A DNA stretch of 64,000 bases from positions 1-64,000 of the forward strand of contig JAOUKV010000004.1 in NCBI GenBank assembly GCA_029882355.1, written 5' to 3'. Under the pieces are notes generated by a model, which did not search any database, was not told the origin of the DNA, and was given only the letters and a program-made list of their open reading frames with translations. Positions 1 through 10,670 of this stretch are shown one piece after another. The DNA is from Gammaproteobacteria bacterium (GTDB lineage: Bacteria; Pseudomonadota; Gammaproteobacteria; SZUA-229). Position 1 is the first letter of the stretch, and every line of letters starts with the position of its first letter. A program made the position numbers and the translations under genes.

Positions 1-1629
1 AGCCATCCATTTGGAGTTAATCTCATCAAGTTCTGACTGGGTCGCATCTGCCTTTTTCTTTAATTCGGCCTCAAGATTTCCACCTAAAACAATATCCGTA
101 CCACGACCAGCCATATTAGTTGCAATCGTAACTGCACCGGGCATTCCTGCCTGCTCAATTATATGCGCTTCATTCTCATGCTGTTTAGCATTCAGTACAT
201 TGTGCTGAATTTTTTCCTTCTGTAAATGCCTGGCAATTAATTCTGAAACCTCAATAGAAGCAGTACCTACCAATACTGGTTGCTGACGCTTAACACAATC
301 ACGCACATCTTCAACAATTGCTTCGTATTTTTCTTCCTCTGTCAGATAAACAAGATCAGTATTATCATTACGAATCATTGGCTTATTTGTAGGAATCAAG
401 ACCACTTCAAGATTATAAATCTGCATCAATTCACTGGCTTCTGTATCCGCAGTACCAGTCATACCAGATAATTTATTATACAAGCGAAAATAGTTCTGGA
501 AAGTGATTGATGCCAATGTCTGGTTTTCACTTTGGATTTCTACACCTTCCTTAGCTTCAACAGCTTGATGCAAACCTTCTGACCAGCGACGACCTGGCAT
601 TGTTCGACCAGTAAACTCATCAACTATAATAACTTCACCATTTTTAACAATATAGTGAACATCTTTCTGAAACAAGGCACTCGCTCGTAGTGCAGAATTA
701 AGGTAATGAATTAGATTTATATTGTTTGTGCTATACAGGTTTTCGTTGGCAGGAAGTATACCTTGTTCAACAAGAATCTCTTCAACTCGCTGATGACCTT
801 GTTCCGTAATATGAACAGAACGATTTTTTTCATCAACAGAAAAATCACCTTCTTCTATGGCATCCTTTTCTTCTTTATGCTCACCTCGTTCCAGATGCTT
901 CACAACTTCCTTGAACTTTACATGTAGCTCACTATTTTCATTAACTGAGCCAGAAATAATTAATGGTGTTCTAGCCTCATCGATAAGAATTGAATCTACC
1001 TCATCAACTACTGCAAAATTCAGCTCACGCTGAACCTTCTCTTCCGTAGTAAAGGCCATATTATCCCTGAGATAATCAAAACCAAATTCATTGTTAGTTC
1101 CGTAGGTTATATCTGCTGCATAGGCTTCTTTTTTTTCAACAGAGTTCATTCCGCCAACGCTTACACCAGTGGTTAAGCCTAGAAAACCATACAAACGTGC
1201 CATCCATGCCGCATCACGGCTAGCCAGATAGTCATTAACGGTTACAACATGTACCCCTTTTCCAGATAAAGCATTGAGGTAAGCCGCAAGTGTGGCCACC
1301 AGTGTTTTACCTTCACCAGTACGCATTTCAGCAATTTTTCCGCTATGCAAAACCATGCCACCAATTAACTGCACATCAAAATGTCTCATCTTGAGCACAC
1401 GTTTGCCAGCCTCGCGTGCTGTTGCAAATGCCTCGGGCAGCAAGTCATCCAGCGTTTCACCCTGCTGGTAACGTTCACGATATTCAATCGTTTTTGCTGC
1501 TAACTGATCATCGCTTAATGCTGACATTTCTGCTTCAAGTTGATTGATCTTTTTGACGTTTTTTTGGTGCTGCCTAACTATTCGATCGTTACGACTACCA
1601 AATACTTTTCGGAAAACTTTGTTTATCAT
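1..1629 (-). CDS. secA: Protein translocase ATPase SecA, N-terminal 543 codons (cut by window edge)
   Basis: SecA is the ATPase motor that pushes preproteins through SecYEG. Reading the minus strand from the ATG at 1629 gives an open frame to the window edge that begins [16 protein letters not shown] and carries the family landmarks: the Walker A stretch [13 protein letters not shown] near residue 105, the TVNDYLA and [13 protein letters not shown] motifs, and preprotein-crosslinking and helicase-core sequence beyond. The C-terminal 350 or so residues, including the zinc-binding tail, lie outside the window. It follows the M23 peptidase gene with a 118-base gap that holds a hairpin. No secM-like gene precedes it, unlike Escherichia coli. 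Identity is secure. Confidence 0.97.
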   Translation of the reverse strand, partial: MINKVFRKVFGSRNDRIVRQHQKNVKKINQLEAEMSALSDDQLAAKTIEYRERYQQGETLDDLLPEAFATAREAGKRVLKMRHFDVQLIGGMVLHSGKIAEMRTGEGKTLVATLAAYLNALSGKGVHVVTVNDYLASRDAAWMARLYGFLGLTTGVSVGGMNSVEKKEAYAADITYGTNNEFGFDYLRDNMAFTTEEKVQRELNFAVVDEVDSILIDEARTPLIISGSVNENSELHVKFKEVVKHLERGEHKEEKDAIEEGDFSVDEKNRSVHITEQGHQRVEEILVEQGILPANENLYSTNNINLIHYLNSALRASALFQKDVHYIVKNGEVIIVDEFTGRTMPGRRWSEGLHQAVEAKEGVEIQSENQTLASITFQNYFRLYNKLSGMTGTADTEASELMQIYNLEVVLIPTNKPMIRNDNTDLVYLTEEEKYEAIVEDVRDCVKRQQPVLVGTASIEVSELIARHLQKEKIQHNVLNAKQHENEAHIIEQAGMPGAVTIATNMAGRGTDIVLGGNLEAELKKKADATQSELDEINSKWMA

Positions 1630-1654
1630 TATTGAAAAATAACCTGTGACAAAA

Positions 1655-1676
1655 TAACGAGCCATGTAGCTCGTTA
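1655..1676 (-). terminator. Hairpin upstream of secA (terminator or leader structure)
   Basis: A perfect 8-base inverted repeat, TAACGAGC/GCTCGTTA, encloses a 6-base loop. On the minus strand the stem is followed by TTTTG, so it could be a weak intrinsic terminator after the M23 gene or a structure in the secA leader. It ends 25 bases before the secA ATG. Only the repeat itself is certain. Confidence 0.45.
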
Positions 1677-1697
1677 CTTAGATGAAATCAAATGTCT

Positions 1698-1726
1698 ATT
1701 ATGCCCGAGCAGCTAACTTTGGTCAT
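1698..1726 (-). promoter_or_regulatory. Candidate secA promoter
   Basis: On the minus strand ATGACC (1726-1721) and CATAAT (1703-1698) are separated by 17 bases, matching sigma-70 hexamers 4/6 and 5/6. A start near 1691 would place the hairpin at 1655-1676 inside the secA leader. Confidence 0.35.
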
Positions 1727-1747
1727 GTAAACAACTCCAATTCTTAC

Positions 1748-2644
1748 TTAGCTACTGGCCTGAACAAAATTGAGAGGATCAACCTGTCGCCCATTAAGTA
1801 GAACCTCATAATGTACATGAGGGCCGGTTGAACGTCCTGTCGAGCCCATTAATGAAATGGCCTGGCCTTTCTCAACAGCATCACCAACCTTCACCAGAAT
1901 CTTTGCATTATGACCATATCGAGTGGTGTAGCCATGGCCATGATTAATCTCTACGAGATTACCATAACCATATCTTGAACTAGCCCATGTAATGACTCCA
2001 GCTGATACAGCTACAATTTCACTACCTTCTCTACCAGCAAAATCCATGCCCTTGTGCATTTCTAACTTTCCACTAAAAGGATCAGTACGCTTACCATAAT
2101 ACGATGATGTCCAACCTTTGATAATGGGTTTTCCAGAAGGCCTCGTCTCTTTTTTGACTTGCTTACTCATCAGGACATCTTCAAGAATTGATAATTGCTG
2201 CTCACGACTATCCAGTTGATCGCTTAAATCATTGAGCACATTTTCAAACTCAAGTGAAACAGAGCTTTCTGACTCACGTGGTCCGCCTAAAGCCGGATTA
2301 TGGGTAAAATTAAACTCTTTCGAATCTAACTTTGATATTGTCACTAATCGCTCACCCAAAGCATCTAATCGAGTAACATGTGCCTGCATGAGTCCCAGCC
2401 GTGCGGCCAGTGCATCCAATTCAGATTGTGCATTGGTACGCGCTTTTGTAATCATGCTTTTCTGCTGAATTAGCTCTCTCTCCACATCAGCGAGCTGATT
2501 CATCTGCCCTGAGCTAGTCCCCCACCAGAAGCCGGTTACTGCCATAATGCTCAAAAAACCGGAAAATAGGACACTAGACGCCATTAGCCCAATCTGCCAA
2601 CGTACCGGTTTCCCGCGATATTTACCTACAAAAATGATATTCAT
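1748..2644 (-). CDS. M23 family metallopeptidase, membrane-anchored
   Basis: Predicted periplasmic peptidoglycan endopeptidase, or a degenerate LytM factor, of 298 residues. One membrane helix (about 19-41) is followed by a coiled-coil-like stretch (about 45-160) and a C-terminal M23 domain. The zinc and catalytic residues look intact: H197 and D201 in HKGMDFAG, H245 in TRYGH, and H276/H278 in GPHVHYE, so an active enzyme is likely. It lies between lpxC and secA, the same place as the M23 gene of Pseudomonas and relatives. The substrate is inferred from the family, not shown here. Confidence 0.88.
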   Translation of the reverse strand: MNIIFVGKYRGKPVRWQIGLMASSVLFSGFLSIMAVTGFWWGTSSGQMNQLADVERELIQQKSMITKARTNAQSELDALAARLGLMQAHVTRLDALGERLVTISKLDSKEFNFTHNPALGGPRESESSVSLEFENVLNDLSDQLDSREQQLSILEDVLMSKQVKKETRPSGKPIIKGWTSSYYGKRTDPFSGKLEMHKGMDFAGREGSEIVAVSAGVITWASSRYGYGNLVEINHGHGYTTRYGHNAKILVKVGDAVEKGQAISLMGSTGRSTGPHVHYEVLLNGRQVDPLNFVQASS

Positions 2645-2706
2645 ATTATAATTCTGACAACCATGATTACTGCAATAATAGACTATTTGACCAGATATTC
2701 AGCTCT

Positions 2707-3132
2707 ATGAAGCTTTTCAGCCAACAATTAAATCCTGCTCTAATAGCGAAATCACACCATATGGATCAACTCACCTCGATCCTCAACAGTGAATTACCAC
2801 CTGAAACAAGCGGACATTACCACGTTGCAAACGTAGATAATAGCACTCTTGTTATTATCACCGACTCTCCCGTCTGGACAACAAGGCTAAGACAGCTCGG
2901 CCCGCTGATCATTCAAATATTAACAAATAATACAGCTAGAAAACTTCAACATGTGCGAATTGTTAGTCGGCACGGCCCAATTAAGGCACCATTTATCGCT
3001 AATCCTCTAATTAATCGAGTACTCAGTGAGAAATCAGCTCAGCAGGTAGCTCAGGCTTCTGAGTACATCAAAGACAAAGAACTCAAGGAAGCACTTCTGA
3101 AACTTTCTAAACGCGGTAAAAAAACAGATTAA
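2707..3132 (+). CDS. dciA: DciA (DUF721) family helicase loader
   Basis: A 141-residue DUF721/DciA-family protein. In bacteria without DnaC-type loaders, DciA interacts with the replicative helicase DnaB and helps load it. The N-terminal half holds the globular DUF721 fold with the W..RLRQL core ([13 protein letters not shown]); the tail is basic and helical. It is transcribed against its neighbours, between the M23 gene and lpxC, as in many gammaproteobacteria. Its TAA stop overlaps the lpxC TAA stop on the other strand. The symbol rests on family and position. Confidence 0.8.
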   Translation: MKLFSQQLNPALIAKSHHMDQLTSILNSELPPETSGHYHVANVDNSTLVIITDSPVWTTRLRQLGPLIIQILTNNTARKLQHVRIVSRHGPIKAPFIANPLINRVLSEKSAQQVAQASEYIKDKELKEALLKLSKRGKKTD

Positions 3133-4043
3133 AAAGCCTGAATTGGCTGTGTATATGAAATGGGTGAAGAAGCATTTTCATCTTCAAAAGTAACCTCTTC
3201 CCACGCTGATTCATCAGCAATCAAGGCTTTCAGTAATTTATTATTCAGCGCGTGGCCCGACCGATAACCTGAAAAAGCACCTATCAGACTATGCCCTAAT
3301 AAATATAAATCGCCAATGGCATCCAAAATTTTGTGTTTAACAAACTCATCCTCGTATCGAAGACCATCTTCATTGAGGACACGATATTCATCGACAACAA
3401 TGGCATTATCAATACTGCCCCCAAGCACCAAATTCTGCGCTCTCAGGCGTTCAATATCGTTCATAAAACCAAAAGTACGAGCACGACTCACTTCTTTTAC
3501 GAAAGAAGTGGTTGAGAAATCAATTTCTGCCTTACAGGGCATGCCTTTGAAAACAGGATGATCGAAGTCGATAGAAAAACCAACTTTAAAGCCTTCAAAA
3601 GGATCAAAACGCGCCCACTTATCATCTTCTTCAACCAGAATAGGTTTTTTTATTCGAATAAAACGCTTTGGTACTTCCTGTTCCGCAATGCCTGCAGACT
3701 GAATCAAAAAAACAAAAGGACCTGAGCTGCCATCCATAATAGGTACTTCACCAGCACTCACGTCGACATAGGCATTATCAATACCCAGGCCCGCCATGGC
3801 TGACAACAAATGTTCAACTGTTGAAATGCGAACACCATTTTGCTCTAGCGTAGTGGACAACGTTGTAGGCCCTACATTTTCAGCAGTAGCGACGATCTCA
3901 ACCGGCTCATTCAAATCTACACGGCGGAAAACTATACCTGTATCTGGTTGTGCTGGACGTAATGTCAGGTAAACCTTTTCACCAGAGTGCAAACCAACAC
4001 CGGTTGCACGAATTACATTTTTTAGTGTTCTTTGTTTAATCAA
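3129..4043 (-). CDS. lpxC: UDP-3-O-acyl-N-acetylglucosamine deacetylase LpxC
   Basis: LpxC catalyses the committed step of lipid A synthesis: zinc-dependent removal of acetate from UDP-3-O-acyl-GlcNAc in the cytoplasm. I place the start at a TTG (4043), giving 304 residues beginning MIKQRTLK, the same N-terminus and almost the same length as the Escherichia coli protein; an AGGA lies 9 bases upstream. A longer GTG start at 4073 would add ten residues that the family lacks. Zinc ligands H78, H237 and D241 and catalytic H264 are in place. It is the last gene of the dcw cluster, 173 bases after ftsZ, and may also have its own promoter. Confidence 0.96.
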   Translation of the reverse strand: MIKQRTLKNVIRATGVGLHSGEKVYLTLRPAQPDTGIVFRRVDLNEPVEIVATAENVGPTTLSTTLEQNGVRISTVEHLLSAMAGLGIDNAYVDVSAGEVPIMDGSSGPFVFLIQSAGIAEQEVPKRFIRIKKPILVEEDDKWARFDPFEGFKVGFSIDFDHPVFKGMPCKAEIDFSTTSFVKEVSRARTFGFMNDIERLRAQNLVLGGSIDNAIVVDEYRVLNEDGLRYEDEFVKHKILDAIGDLYLLGHSLIGAFSGYRSGHALNNKLLKALIADESAWEEVTFEDENASSPISYTQPIQAF

Positions 4044-4216
4044 CGTTTCAAATCCTGAGATAGTAAATAGCACTCATTTTAGAGCGCACGGAACCAGCCC
4101 TGTATTTTCACACATTTAACGTCACAATTGCAGCCATTTTATGACCGTACCGCTATTTTATGAAAAAAATCACTGCCACCGCCAATACTCGCCCTCAACC
4201 TGTTGTTTTATAACGA

Positions 4217-5344
4217 TTAATCTGCCTGACGACGTAGGAATGCCGGGATATCCAACAAACTTTCATCGTATTCACCAGAACGGCCATTGTTGTTTTTACG
4301 CTGCACCGCTGGCTTTTCCAATTGCCCGTAATCTATATCACCGGCATTATTACGTGGTACAACATTAATTTCTGGTTTTTTGGCCATCGCTGGCACACCA
4401 AGACCGGTAGCAACAACGGTGACCCTCAGTTCTTCACCCAACGTATCGTCAATGGCTGTTCCCATAACAACGGTTGCATCATCAGAAGCAAATGAACTAA
4501 CTACTGCGCCAATGTCCTGGAATTCACCCAGCGTCATATTAGCACCGGTCACATTCACCAGAATGCCTCTAGCTCCAGATAGGTTTACATCTTCTAACAA
4601 TGGACTAGCAACAGCAGCCTGAGCAGCCTCTTCGGCACGGTTATCACCAGTCGCTTTACCGGACCCCATCATACCCATGCCCATTTTCGACATCACGGTA
4701 CGAACGTCAGCAAAATCGACATTGATTACACCTGGATTAGTGATCAGCTCAGTAATACCTTGAACAGCCCCACTCAAAACATCATTGGCACCATTAAAGG
4801 CATGCATCAGATCAAAATCGCGACCATACACATCTAACAACTTGTCATTGGGTATGGTGATCAATGAATCGACGTTTTGCGTTAATTCTTTAATGCCGTT
4901 CATCGCAATTCTCATACGTGAAGGACCTTCAAAAGAGAACGGCTTGGTCACCACACCAACCACAAGAATACCCATCTCACGAGCCAACTGAGCAACAATT
5001 GGTGCTGCACCCGTACCTGTACCGCCACCCATTCCTGCTGTAATGAACAGCATATCGGTATTAGCAATCGCATCCTGAATCAATTCACGATCTTCAAGCG
5101 CTGCCTGCTGCCCTACTTCGGGGGTAGCACCTGCACCCAGGCCTTTAGTTATGTTGCAACCAATCTGTAAAGATTTCGTGCCTGTTATTTTGGTCAATGC
5201 CTGGGCATCTGTATTGGCACAGATAAAATCTACACCATCAATGCCGCTAGCAACCATATGTTTAACCGCGTTACCGCCACCACCACCTACACCCATTACT
5301 TTGATGACGGCGTCCTGTGCTACTGAGTCCATAAATTCAAACAT
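4217..5344 (-). CDS. ftsZ: Cell division protein FtsZ
   Basis: Tubulin-like GTPase that polymerises into the Z-ring at midcell. The 375-residue protein has the glycine-rich nucleotide-binding start (MGVGGGGGNAV), the tubulin signature GGGTGTG at about 106-112, the T7-loop region, a short variable linker and the C-terminal peptide LDIPAFLRRQAD, which binds FtsA and ZipA. It is 99 bases downstream of ftsA, a larger gap than elsewhere in the cluster, so an extra ftsZ promoter is possible. Confidence 0.99.
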   Translation of the reverse strand: MFEFMDSVAQDAVIKVMGVGGGGGNAVKHMVASGIDGVDFICANTDAQALTKITGTKSLQIGCNITKGLGAGATPEVGQQAALEDRELIQDAIANTDMLFITAGMGGGTGTGAAPIVAQLAREMGILVVGVVTKPFSFEGPSRMRIAMNGIKELTQNVDSLITIPNDKLLDVYGRDFDLMHAFNGANDVLSGAVQGITELITNPGVINVDFADVRTVMSKMGMGMMGSGKATGDNRAEEAAQAAVASPLLEDVNLSGARGILVNVTGANMTLGEFQDIGAVVSSFASDDATVVMGTAIDDTLGEELRVTVVATGLGVPAMAKKPEINVVPRNNAGDIDYGQLEKPAVQRKNNNGRSGEYDESLLDIPAFLRRQAD

Positions 5345-5443
5345 AAGCGTTCACCTTTGTCTGTTTGTTATTATTATTTATTCCGGCAAAATGCCGGGCC
5401 ATTTTTAAATCATTCTGCATTGAACCTGTTACTAAATTTTTCA

Positions 5444-6679
5444 CTAAAAATTCCCCTGAAACCAACTCTTCATTCTGCCAAACACACCCTTCACTCCTCC
5501 TTCCATCATAATGTGACCTGTTCCCACTTTTCGATGCTGACTACCGAACAACAATAAACCAACACCTGTTGCATGGATCGGATTACTCACCACATCCGAA
5601 AGCCCTGTTACATATTGCGGTACGCCTAAACGAACCGGCATGTGGAAAATTTCCTCTGCCAGATCAATCACACCCTCCATCTTCGAACTGCCCCCTGTCA
5701 TAACAATACCTGCTGCAATAATTTCTTCAAATCCACTTTTGCGTAATTCTGATTGAACCAGTGACAATAACTCTTCATAACGAGGTTCAACTACTTCAGC
5801 CAAAGTTTGGCGCGATAATTTACGTGGCGGCCGATCACCAACACTAGGTACTTCAATAGTTTCTTCAGGATTAGCTAACTGGCGTAAAGCGCAGGCAAAC
5901 TTTATTTTTATATCGTTGGCATACTGCGTAGGCGTACGTAATGCCACAGCAATATCATTCGTTACCTGATCCCCAGCAATAGGTATAACTGCCGTATGAC
6001 GAATCGCACCTTCAGAAAACACAGCAATATCCGTAGTACCACCACCAATATCGACCAGGCAAACACCCAGCTCTTTTTCATCTTCCGTTAACACAGAATA
6101 ACTGGAAGCCAATTGCTCTAGAATAATATCGTCAACTTCAAGCCCACATCGACGTACACATTTAATAATATTTTGAGCTGCGCCCACAGCACCAGTAACG
6201 AGATGAACCTTGGCTTCAAGACGCACACCGGACATACCAATCGGCTCACGAATACCTTCCTGATTATCAATAATAAATTCTTGAGGAAGAATATGTAGAA
6301 TCCGCTGATCAGCAGGAATAGCGACTGCACGTGCTGCATCAATAACACGATCAAGATCACTATTAGTAACTTCTCTTTCACGTATAGCGACAATACCGTG
6401 TGAATTAATGCTTCGAATATGACTGCCGGCAATACCTGCATAAACAGAATTAATCTGACAGCCAGCCATCAACTCAGCCTCCGCTACTGCTCGCTGAATC
6501 GACTGCACTGTTGATTCAATATTAACCACGACACCCTTCTTAAGGCCATGCGATGGATGTGAACCTAAACCTATAATTTCGACATCGCCTTCGGGTGTTA
6601 TCTCACCAACAATCGCAACTACTTTGGATGTTCCAATATCCAAACCTACGATCATATTTTTGTCCATTTTTTTGGTCAT
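5444..6679 (-). CDS. ftsA: Cell division protein FtsA
   Basis: Actin-fold ATPase that tethers FtsZ to the membrane and recruits later division proteins. The 411-residue protein begins with the phosphate-1 motif VGLDIGTSKV, has the second phosphate motif LVDIGGGTTDIAVF near residue 200 and an adenosine-motif segment MTGGSSKMEGV. It ends in a basic amphipathic helix (VFGRMKSWFQGNF) that serves as the membrane-targeting sequence. It begins 3 bases after ftsQ stops, in the usual ftsQ-ftsA-ftsZ order. Confidence 0.98.
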   Translation of the reverse strand: MTKKMDKNMIVGLDIGTSKVVAIVGEITPEGDVEIIGLGSHPSHGLKKGVVVNIESTVQSIQRAVAEAELMAGCQINSVYAGIAGSHIRSINSHGIVAIREREVTNSDLDRVIDAARAVAIPADQRILHILPQEFIIDNQEGIREPIGMSGVRLEAKVHLVTGAVGAAQNIIKCVRRCGLEVDDIILEQLASSYSVLTEDEKELGVCLVDIGGGTTDIAVFSEGAIRHTAVIPIAGDQVTNDIAVALRTPTQYANDIKIKFACALRQLANPEETIEVPSVGDRPPRKLSRQTLAEVVEPRYEELLSLVQSELRKSGFEEIIAAGIVMTGGSSKMEGVIDLAEEIFHMPVRLGVPQYVTGLSDVVSNPIHATGVGLLLFGSQHRKVGTGHIMMEGGVKGVFGRMKSWFQGNF

Positions 6680-6682
6680 GTT

Positions 6683-7426
6683 TTACGCCTCTCTTACAAG
6701 CATCTGCTTGGTGGCAATATTATTTTTTATTTTCATGGCAAAACCATTAGGGTAACGTAAATCAATCACCGTCGTATTTTTTAAATCAAATTTATCCTTA
6801 TTTGAAAAAACGCGAACAAACCTGGCTAGCCTGTCTTCTGCATGATCTCGCCCTAACTTAACCTCAATTTTATCGGCTACATTCTCAAACAAGACATGGA
6901 GACTCCACGCGCGTCGATCATCTAGATTTAAATTGACCATATCAAAACCCATTAATGAAAAATCCTTATCAATGCTCGTTAAAAATATCCACATTTTATT
7001 ATGCAAGCCTTCGGGGCCATTCAATTTTGGTAACGCCAATTTATGATTAATCATGTCCGGCTTAAACACTTCACCACGATCGCTGATCATTGCATCATTA
7101 TTCCAATAAGCAACTGCATGTTTTTCTTTAACTTTTATATAAACACTGGACGGCCATTGTCGACGAACTGAAATATCATCTACCCAGGGCAATTCCATCA
7201 AAGCAATTCTCATAGCATCAAGATCAAGTGAAAAATAACCACCATTAATGACATCGGCTACTTGAACCTTGAAAACATCATGCGAGATATTTTCAAATTT
7301 TCCTTCAACTTCAACATTTTCAATAGGTGCCAGTTTACTAAAATCAAACTCAACCAGTTCCCAAGCACCCGCAACTAAAGTAACAATCACAGGAACAATA
7401 ATCAGATGTCGAATACGACTACGCAC
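6683..7426 (-). CDS. ftsQ: Cell division protein FtsQ
   Basis: Bitopic divisome protein that forms the FtsQLB complex and links early and late division steps. It has 247 residues: a short cytoplasmic N-terminus, one membrane helix (about 6-22), a POTRA domain (about 35-105) including the conserved LPWVDDISVRRQWPSSVYIKV block, and a beta domain to the end. Its ATG overlaps the end of ddl by 8 bases. The sequence is divergent, as usual for FtsQ, and the call rests on both the POTRA block and the position. Confidence 0.94.
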   Translation of the reverse strand: MRSRIRHLIIVPVIVTLVAGAWELVEFDFSKLAPIENVEVEGKFENISHDVFKVQVADVINGGYFSLDLDAMRIALMELPWVDDISVRRQWPSSVYIKVKEKHAVAYWNNDAMISDRGEVFKPDMINHKLALPKLNGPEGLHNKMWIFLTSIDKDFSLMGFDMVNLNLDDRRAWSLHVLFENVADKIEVKLGRDHAEDRLARFVRVFSNKDKFDLKNTTVIDLRYPNGFAMKIKNNIATKQMLVREA

Positions 7427-8342
7427 AACTGGCTCCCTTGAGAATTTCTACGACTAATCTCTCAAAATCTATTCCAGCCCGCTTTGCTGCCATAGGCACC
7501 AGACTGTGATCCGTCATTCCAGGCACAGTATTTACCTCAATCAACCACGGCTGATTTTTTTGATCAATCATAAAATCAACGCGGCCCCAACCATTTGCCC
7601 CAACCGCATCAAAAGCTTTTTTTACCATTAACGCTAAATAATTTTCTTCATCGGCAGGCAAACCGCACGGACAAATATATTTTGTATCCTCAGACTGATA
7701 CTTGGCTTCATAATCATAAAAAACATTAGATGTTTCCAGACGAATCATAGGCAAAACATCATCATTCAAAATAGCGGCTGTGTACTCCACACCGTGCACC
7801 CATCGTTCAGCAATCACCGTTCCACCACAGTCTCTGGCTTTCTTCCATGCTGGAATTAATTTGCTCTCATTTTCCACTTTACTCATACCAATACTCGAAC
7901 CTTCGAGTACTGGTTTTACAATCAGTGGCAACCCTATTTTCTTTATTGCTTCTGCGCAGTCAGCTTCACTATCCAGTATCAAGTAATCTGGTGTTGGCAA
8001 ACCTACTGCACTCCAAATCTGCTTGGTACGCAACTTGTCCATCGACAATGATGAACCCAATACTCTTGAGCCTGTATAGGGGATAGACATCGCACTGAGC
8101 AAGCCCTGAATGGTGCCGTCTTCACCACCACGACCATGCAAAATAATAAATGCACGGTCAAACTCACCTTCATTCATTACAGTCGCAATATCATGACCTA
8201 CATCCACACCATGTGCATCGATGCCCTGTGCCTGCAACGCTTTCAGCACAGCATTACCACTCAACAATGAAATCTCACGCTCTGCTGACCAGCCTCCCAT
8301 TAATACCGCAACTTTTCCAAAATCATTGGGCAGCGCATTCAT
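7419..8342 (-). CDS. ddl: D-alanine--D-alanine ligase
   Basis: ATP-grasp ligase that joins two D-alanines for the peptidoglycan stem peptide. The 307-residue protein shows the N-terminal VLMGGWSAEREISLLSG, the HGRGGEDGTIQG motif, the VKPVLEGSSIGMSKV nucleotide loop and the C-terminal metal-binding region IEVNTVPGMTDHSLVP. It overlaps murB by 4 bases and ftsQ by 8, so translation is probably coupled. The length matches the DdlB type. Confidence 0.97.
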   Translation of the reverse strand: MNALPNDFGKVAVLMGGWSAEREISLLSGNAVLKALQAQGIDAHGVDVGHDIATVMNEGEFDRAFIILHGRGGEDGTIQGLLSAMSIPYTGSRVLGSSLSMDKLRTKQIWSAVGLPTPDYLILDSEADCAEAIKKIGLPLIVKPVLEGSSIGMSKVENESKLIPAWKKARDCGGTVIAERWVHGVEYTAAILNDDVLPMIRLETSNVFYDYEAKYQSEDTKYICPCGLPADEENYLALMVKKAFDAVGANGWGRVDFMIDQKNQPWLIEVNTVPGMTDHSLVPMAAKRAGIDFERLVVEILKGASCA

Positions 8343-9226
8343 GATTGTTTCTCTCCAACGATGTGAACTTCTGTTCGTAAACTGATACCTGTCTGATCCA
8401 GCACCTGTTTTTTCACGAACTCAATTAAGCTTTCTATTTCAGACGCTGTTGCCTGCTGATCATTAATAATAAAGTTGGCATGTTTTTCAGACACAACAGC
8501 ACCACCGATTCTTTTTCCTTTTAAACCACATTCTTCGATTAATCGTGCGGCGTAATCATTTTCAGGATTACGAAAAACAGAACCGCAATTAGCTGTACCC
8601 GTTGGCTGTGACTCTGCACGTTTTGCCAGTAGCTGTTTAATATTTATCGACTCACTGGAACCTTCATCAAATTTCATCAAAGCCGAAACAAACCATTCAT
8701 CTTTTGGCCCTTTAACACTTCTGTATGCAACCTTGAAATCCTCCGGCATTCTCTGATGAATCACTCCCTGACGATCTATCGTTTCAACACTAACAACGTG
8801 CCGCCAGGTTTCACCGCCAAAAGCACCTGCATTCATCGCCAAAGCACCACCAACCAAACCGGGAATACCTGCGAAAAACTCAGCACCAACTAAATTTTCA
8901 CGCGCACAGAATCTTGCCAATTTTGCACCAGCGACACCAGCACCAACGTACACACAATTATTTTCTCTGCGCTCCAATTGTGACATTAAGCCCTGAGTAG
9001 CGATTACCGTTCCACGGAAACCACCATCACGCACCATGGTGTTACTACCCAAACCTATCCACAATAAATTTTCGTTCTCCGGCAATGACTTCAACAATAA
9101 AGACAGATCATCAATATCTACTGGCATACAATAACGATCAGCCATACCACCTGCGCGCCAACTAGTATGATTCGCCATGGCTTCGTGATAACGAACCTCA
9201 CCTTTTATCTTCAATGTTGAAATCAT
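8339..9226 (-). CDS. murB: UDP-N-acetylenolpyruvoylglucosamine reductase MurB
   Basis: FAD enzyme that reduces UDP-GlcNAc-enolpyruvate with NADPH to give UDP-MurNAc. The FAD-binding portion carries LGLGSN-like IGLGSNTMVRDGGF and GIPGLVGGALAMNAGAFGGE; the C-terminal part has CGSVFRNP with the catalytic serine region and GGAVVSEKHANF. The length suggests the shorter type II form. Two starts are possible: ATG 9241 (MEAAS...) and ATG 9226 (MISTLK). I prefer 9226 because GGAGG sits 8 bases before it. Its place between murC and ddl differs from Escherichia coli, where murB lies elsewhere. Confidence 0.95.
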   Translation of the reverse strand: MISTLKIKGEVRYHEAMANHTSWRAGGMADRYCMPVDIDDLSLLLKSLPENENLLWIGLGSNTMVRDGGFRGTVIATQGLMSQLERRENNCVYVGAGVAGAKLARFCARENLVGAEFFAGIPGLVGGALAMNAGAFGGETWRHVVSVETIDRQGVIHQRMPEDFKVAYRSVKGPKDEWFVSALMKFDEGSSESINIKQLLAKRAESQPTGTANCGSVFRNPENDYAARLIEECGLKGKRIGGAVVSEKHANFIINDQQATASEIESLIEFVKKQVLDQTGISLRTEVHIVGEKQS

Positions 9227-9242
9227 GCTAGCAGCCTCCATC

Positions 9243-10670
9243 TCATGATTTCTCCTGCAACAGAACTGGCAAACCTTCAGCCACTCTACCTATCGAACCA
9301 GCGCCCAATGTCAAAATAATATCGCCATCCTGAATCACTGCTTGCAAAGACTCAGCAACCTCATCGACATCCTTAACAAAAACTGGATTCACTTTGCCAC
9401 GTGCACGAATCGCTGCGCATAAAGAACGTCCATCTGCACCAGTAATGACTTCTTCACCCGCTGCATAGACCTCGGTCAGCAACAACACATCAACATCGGC
9501 GAGGACGTCAGTAAAATCTTCAAATAAATCACGTGTACGTGTATAACGATGCGGCTGAAACACCAGCACTAAACGTTTTTCTGGCCAGCCTGTTCGAACC
9601 GCCTGTAACGTTGCAGCTACTTCAGTAGGGTGATGACCATAGTCATCAATTAAAGTCACCATGCCTGCTGGCGTTTGAATGTCGCCGTATGAATGCATGC
9701 GACGTCCAACACCTTCAAAATCTGCTAATGCTGACTGAATCGCTTCATCTTTCACACCCAATTCATGTGCTATCGCAATGGCAGCCAATGCATTTAAGAC
9801 GTTGTGATTACCAGGCATATTTAATGTAATCGCTAGCGGTTCTTTTCGTTCTGGCAGCATGACATCAAATGAGGTTCTCATTCCGGTTGACCGAATATTG
9901 GAAGCATAAACATCAGCTTCCTGCTCAATGCCATAACGTAAAATAGGTCGTGTAATTTTTGGTAAAAGATTTCTAACTTCTTCATCCTCAACACAAACCA
10001 CAGCCAAACCATAAAATGGCAGATGATGCAAAAATTCAACGAAAGCTTCACGCAAACGTTCAAAATCATTATGGTATGTAGGCAGATGATCCGCATCAAT
10101 ATTAGTCACCGCTGCCATCATCGGCTGCAAATATAAAAACGATGCGTCACTTTCATCGGCTTCGGCAACAAGATATTTTCCACTACCTAAATTTGCATGC
10201 GCTGAAGAACTGTTTAATTTACCGCCAATGACATAAGTCGGATCCAGCCCACCTTCGGCCAGAATGCTCGTTACTAATGAAGTTGTTGTTGTTTTCCCAT
10301 GCGTACCTGCAATCGCAATACCATGACTAAAGCGCATTAATTCAGCCAGCATTTCAGCCCTGGGCACAATAGGAATACGCAACTCTCTGGCCGCCAACAC
10401 TTCAGGATTTTCAGCGTTGATAGCTGTAGATGTGACAACCACATCAACATTCTCTACCTGCGTAGCATCATGTCCTTGATACACCTTGATGCCTTCTGAC
10501 TGCAAACCGCGAGTAATAGCATTATCAGCGAGATCAGAACCACTCACTTTATAACCCAGTGAGTTCATGACATCAGCAATACCACTCATACCTGCACCAC
10601 CGATGCCGACAAAATGTACTTTGCGAATTCTTCGCATGAAGTTATCAAAATCTGTCGTTTCAGTCTTCAT
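9243..10670 (-). CDS. murC: UDP-N-acetylmuramate--L-alanine ligase MurC
   Basis: First of the ATP-dependent Mur ligases; it adds L-Ala to UDP-MurNAc. The 475-residue protein has the N-terminal Rossmann motif [14 protein letters not shown], the ATP loop [14 protein letters not shown] (about 115-128), the central motif EADESDASF and the [10 protein letters not shown] motif typical of MurC. It overlaps murG by 4 bases and is followed by murB. Length and motifs are ordinary. Confidence 0.98.
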   Translation of the reverse strand: MKTETTDFDNFMRRIRKVHFVGIGGAGMSGIADVMNSLGYKVSGSDLADNAITRGLQSEGIKVYQGHDATQVENVDVVVTSTAINAENPEVLAARELRIPIVPRAEMLAELMRFSHGIAIAGTHGKTTTTSLVTSILAEGGLDPTYVIGGKLNSSSAHANLGSGKYLVAEADESDASFLYLQPMMAAVTNIDADHLPTYHNDFERLREAFVEFLHHLPFYGLAVVCVEDEEVRNLLPKITRPILRYGIEQEADVYASNIRSTGMRTSFDVMLPERKEPLAITLNMPGNHNVLNALAAIAIAHELGVKDEAIQSALADFEGVGRRMHSYGDIQTPAGMVTLIDDYGHHPTEVAATLQAVRTGWPEKRLVLVFQPHRYTRTRDLFEDFTDVLADVDVLLLTEVYAAGEEVITGADGRSLCAAIRARGKVNPVFVKDVDEVAESLQAVIQDGDIILTLGAGSIGRVAEGLPVLLQEKS

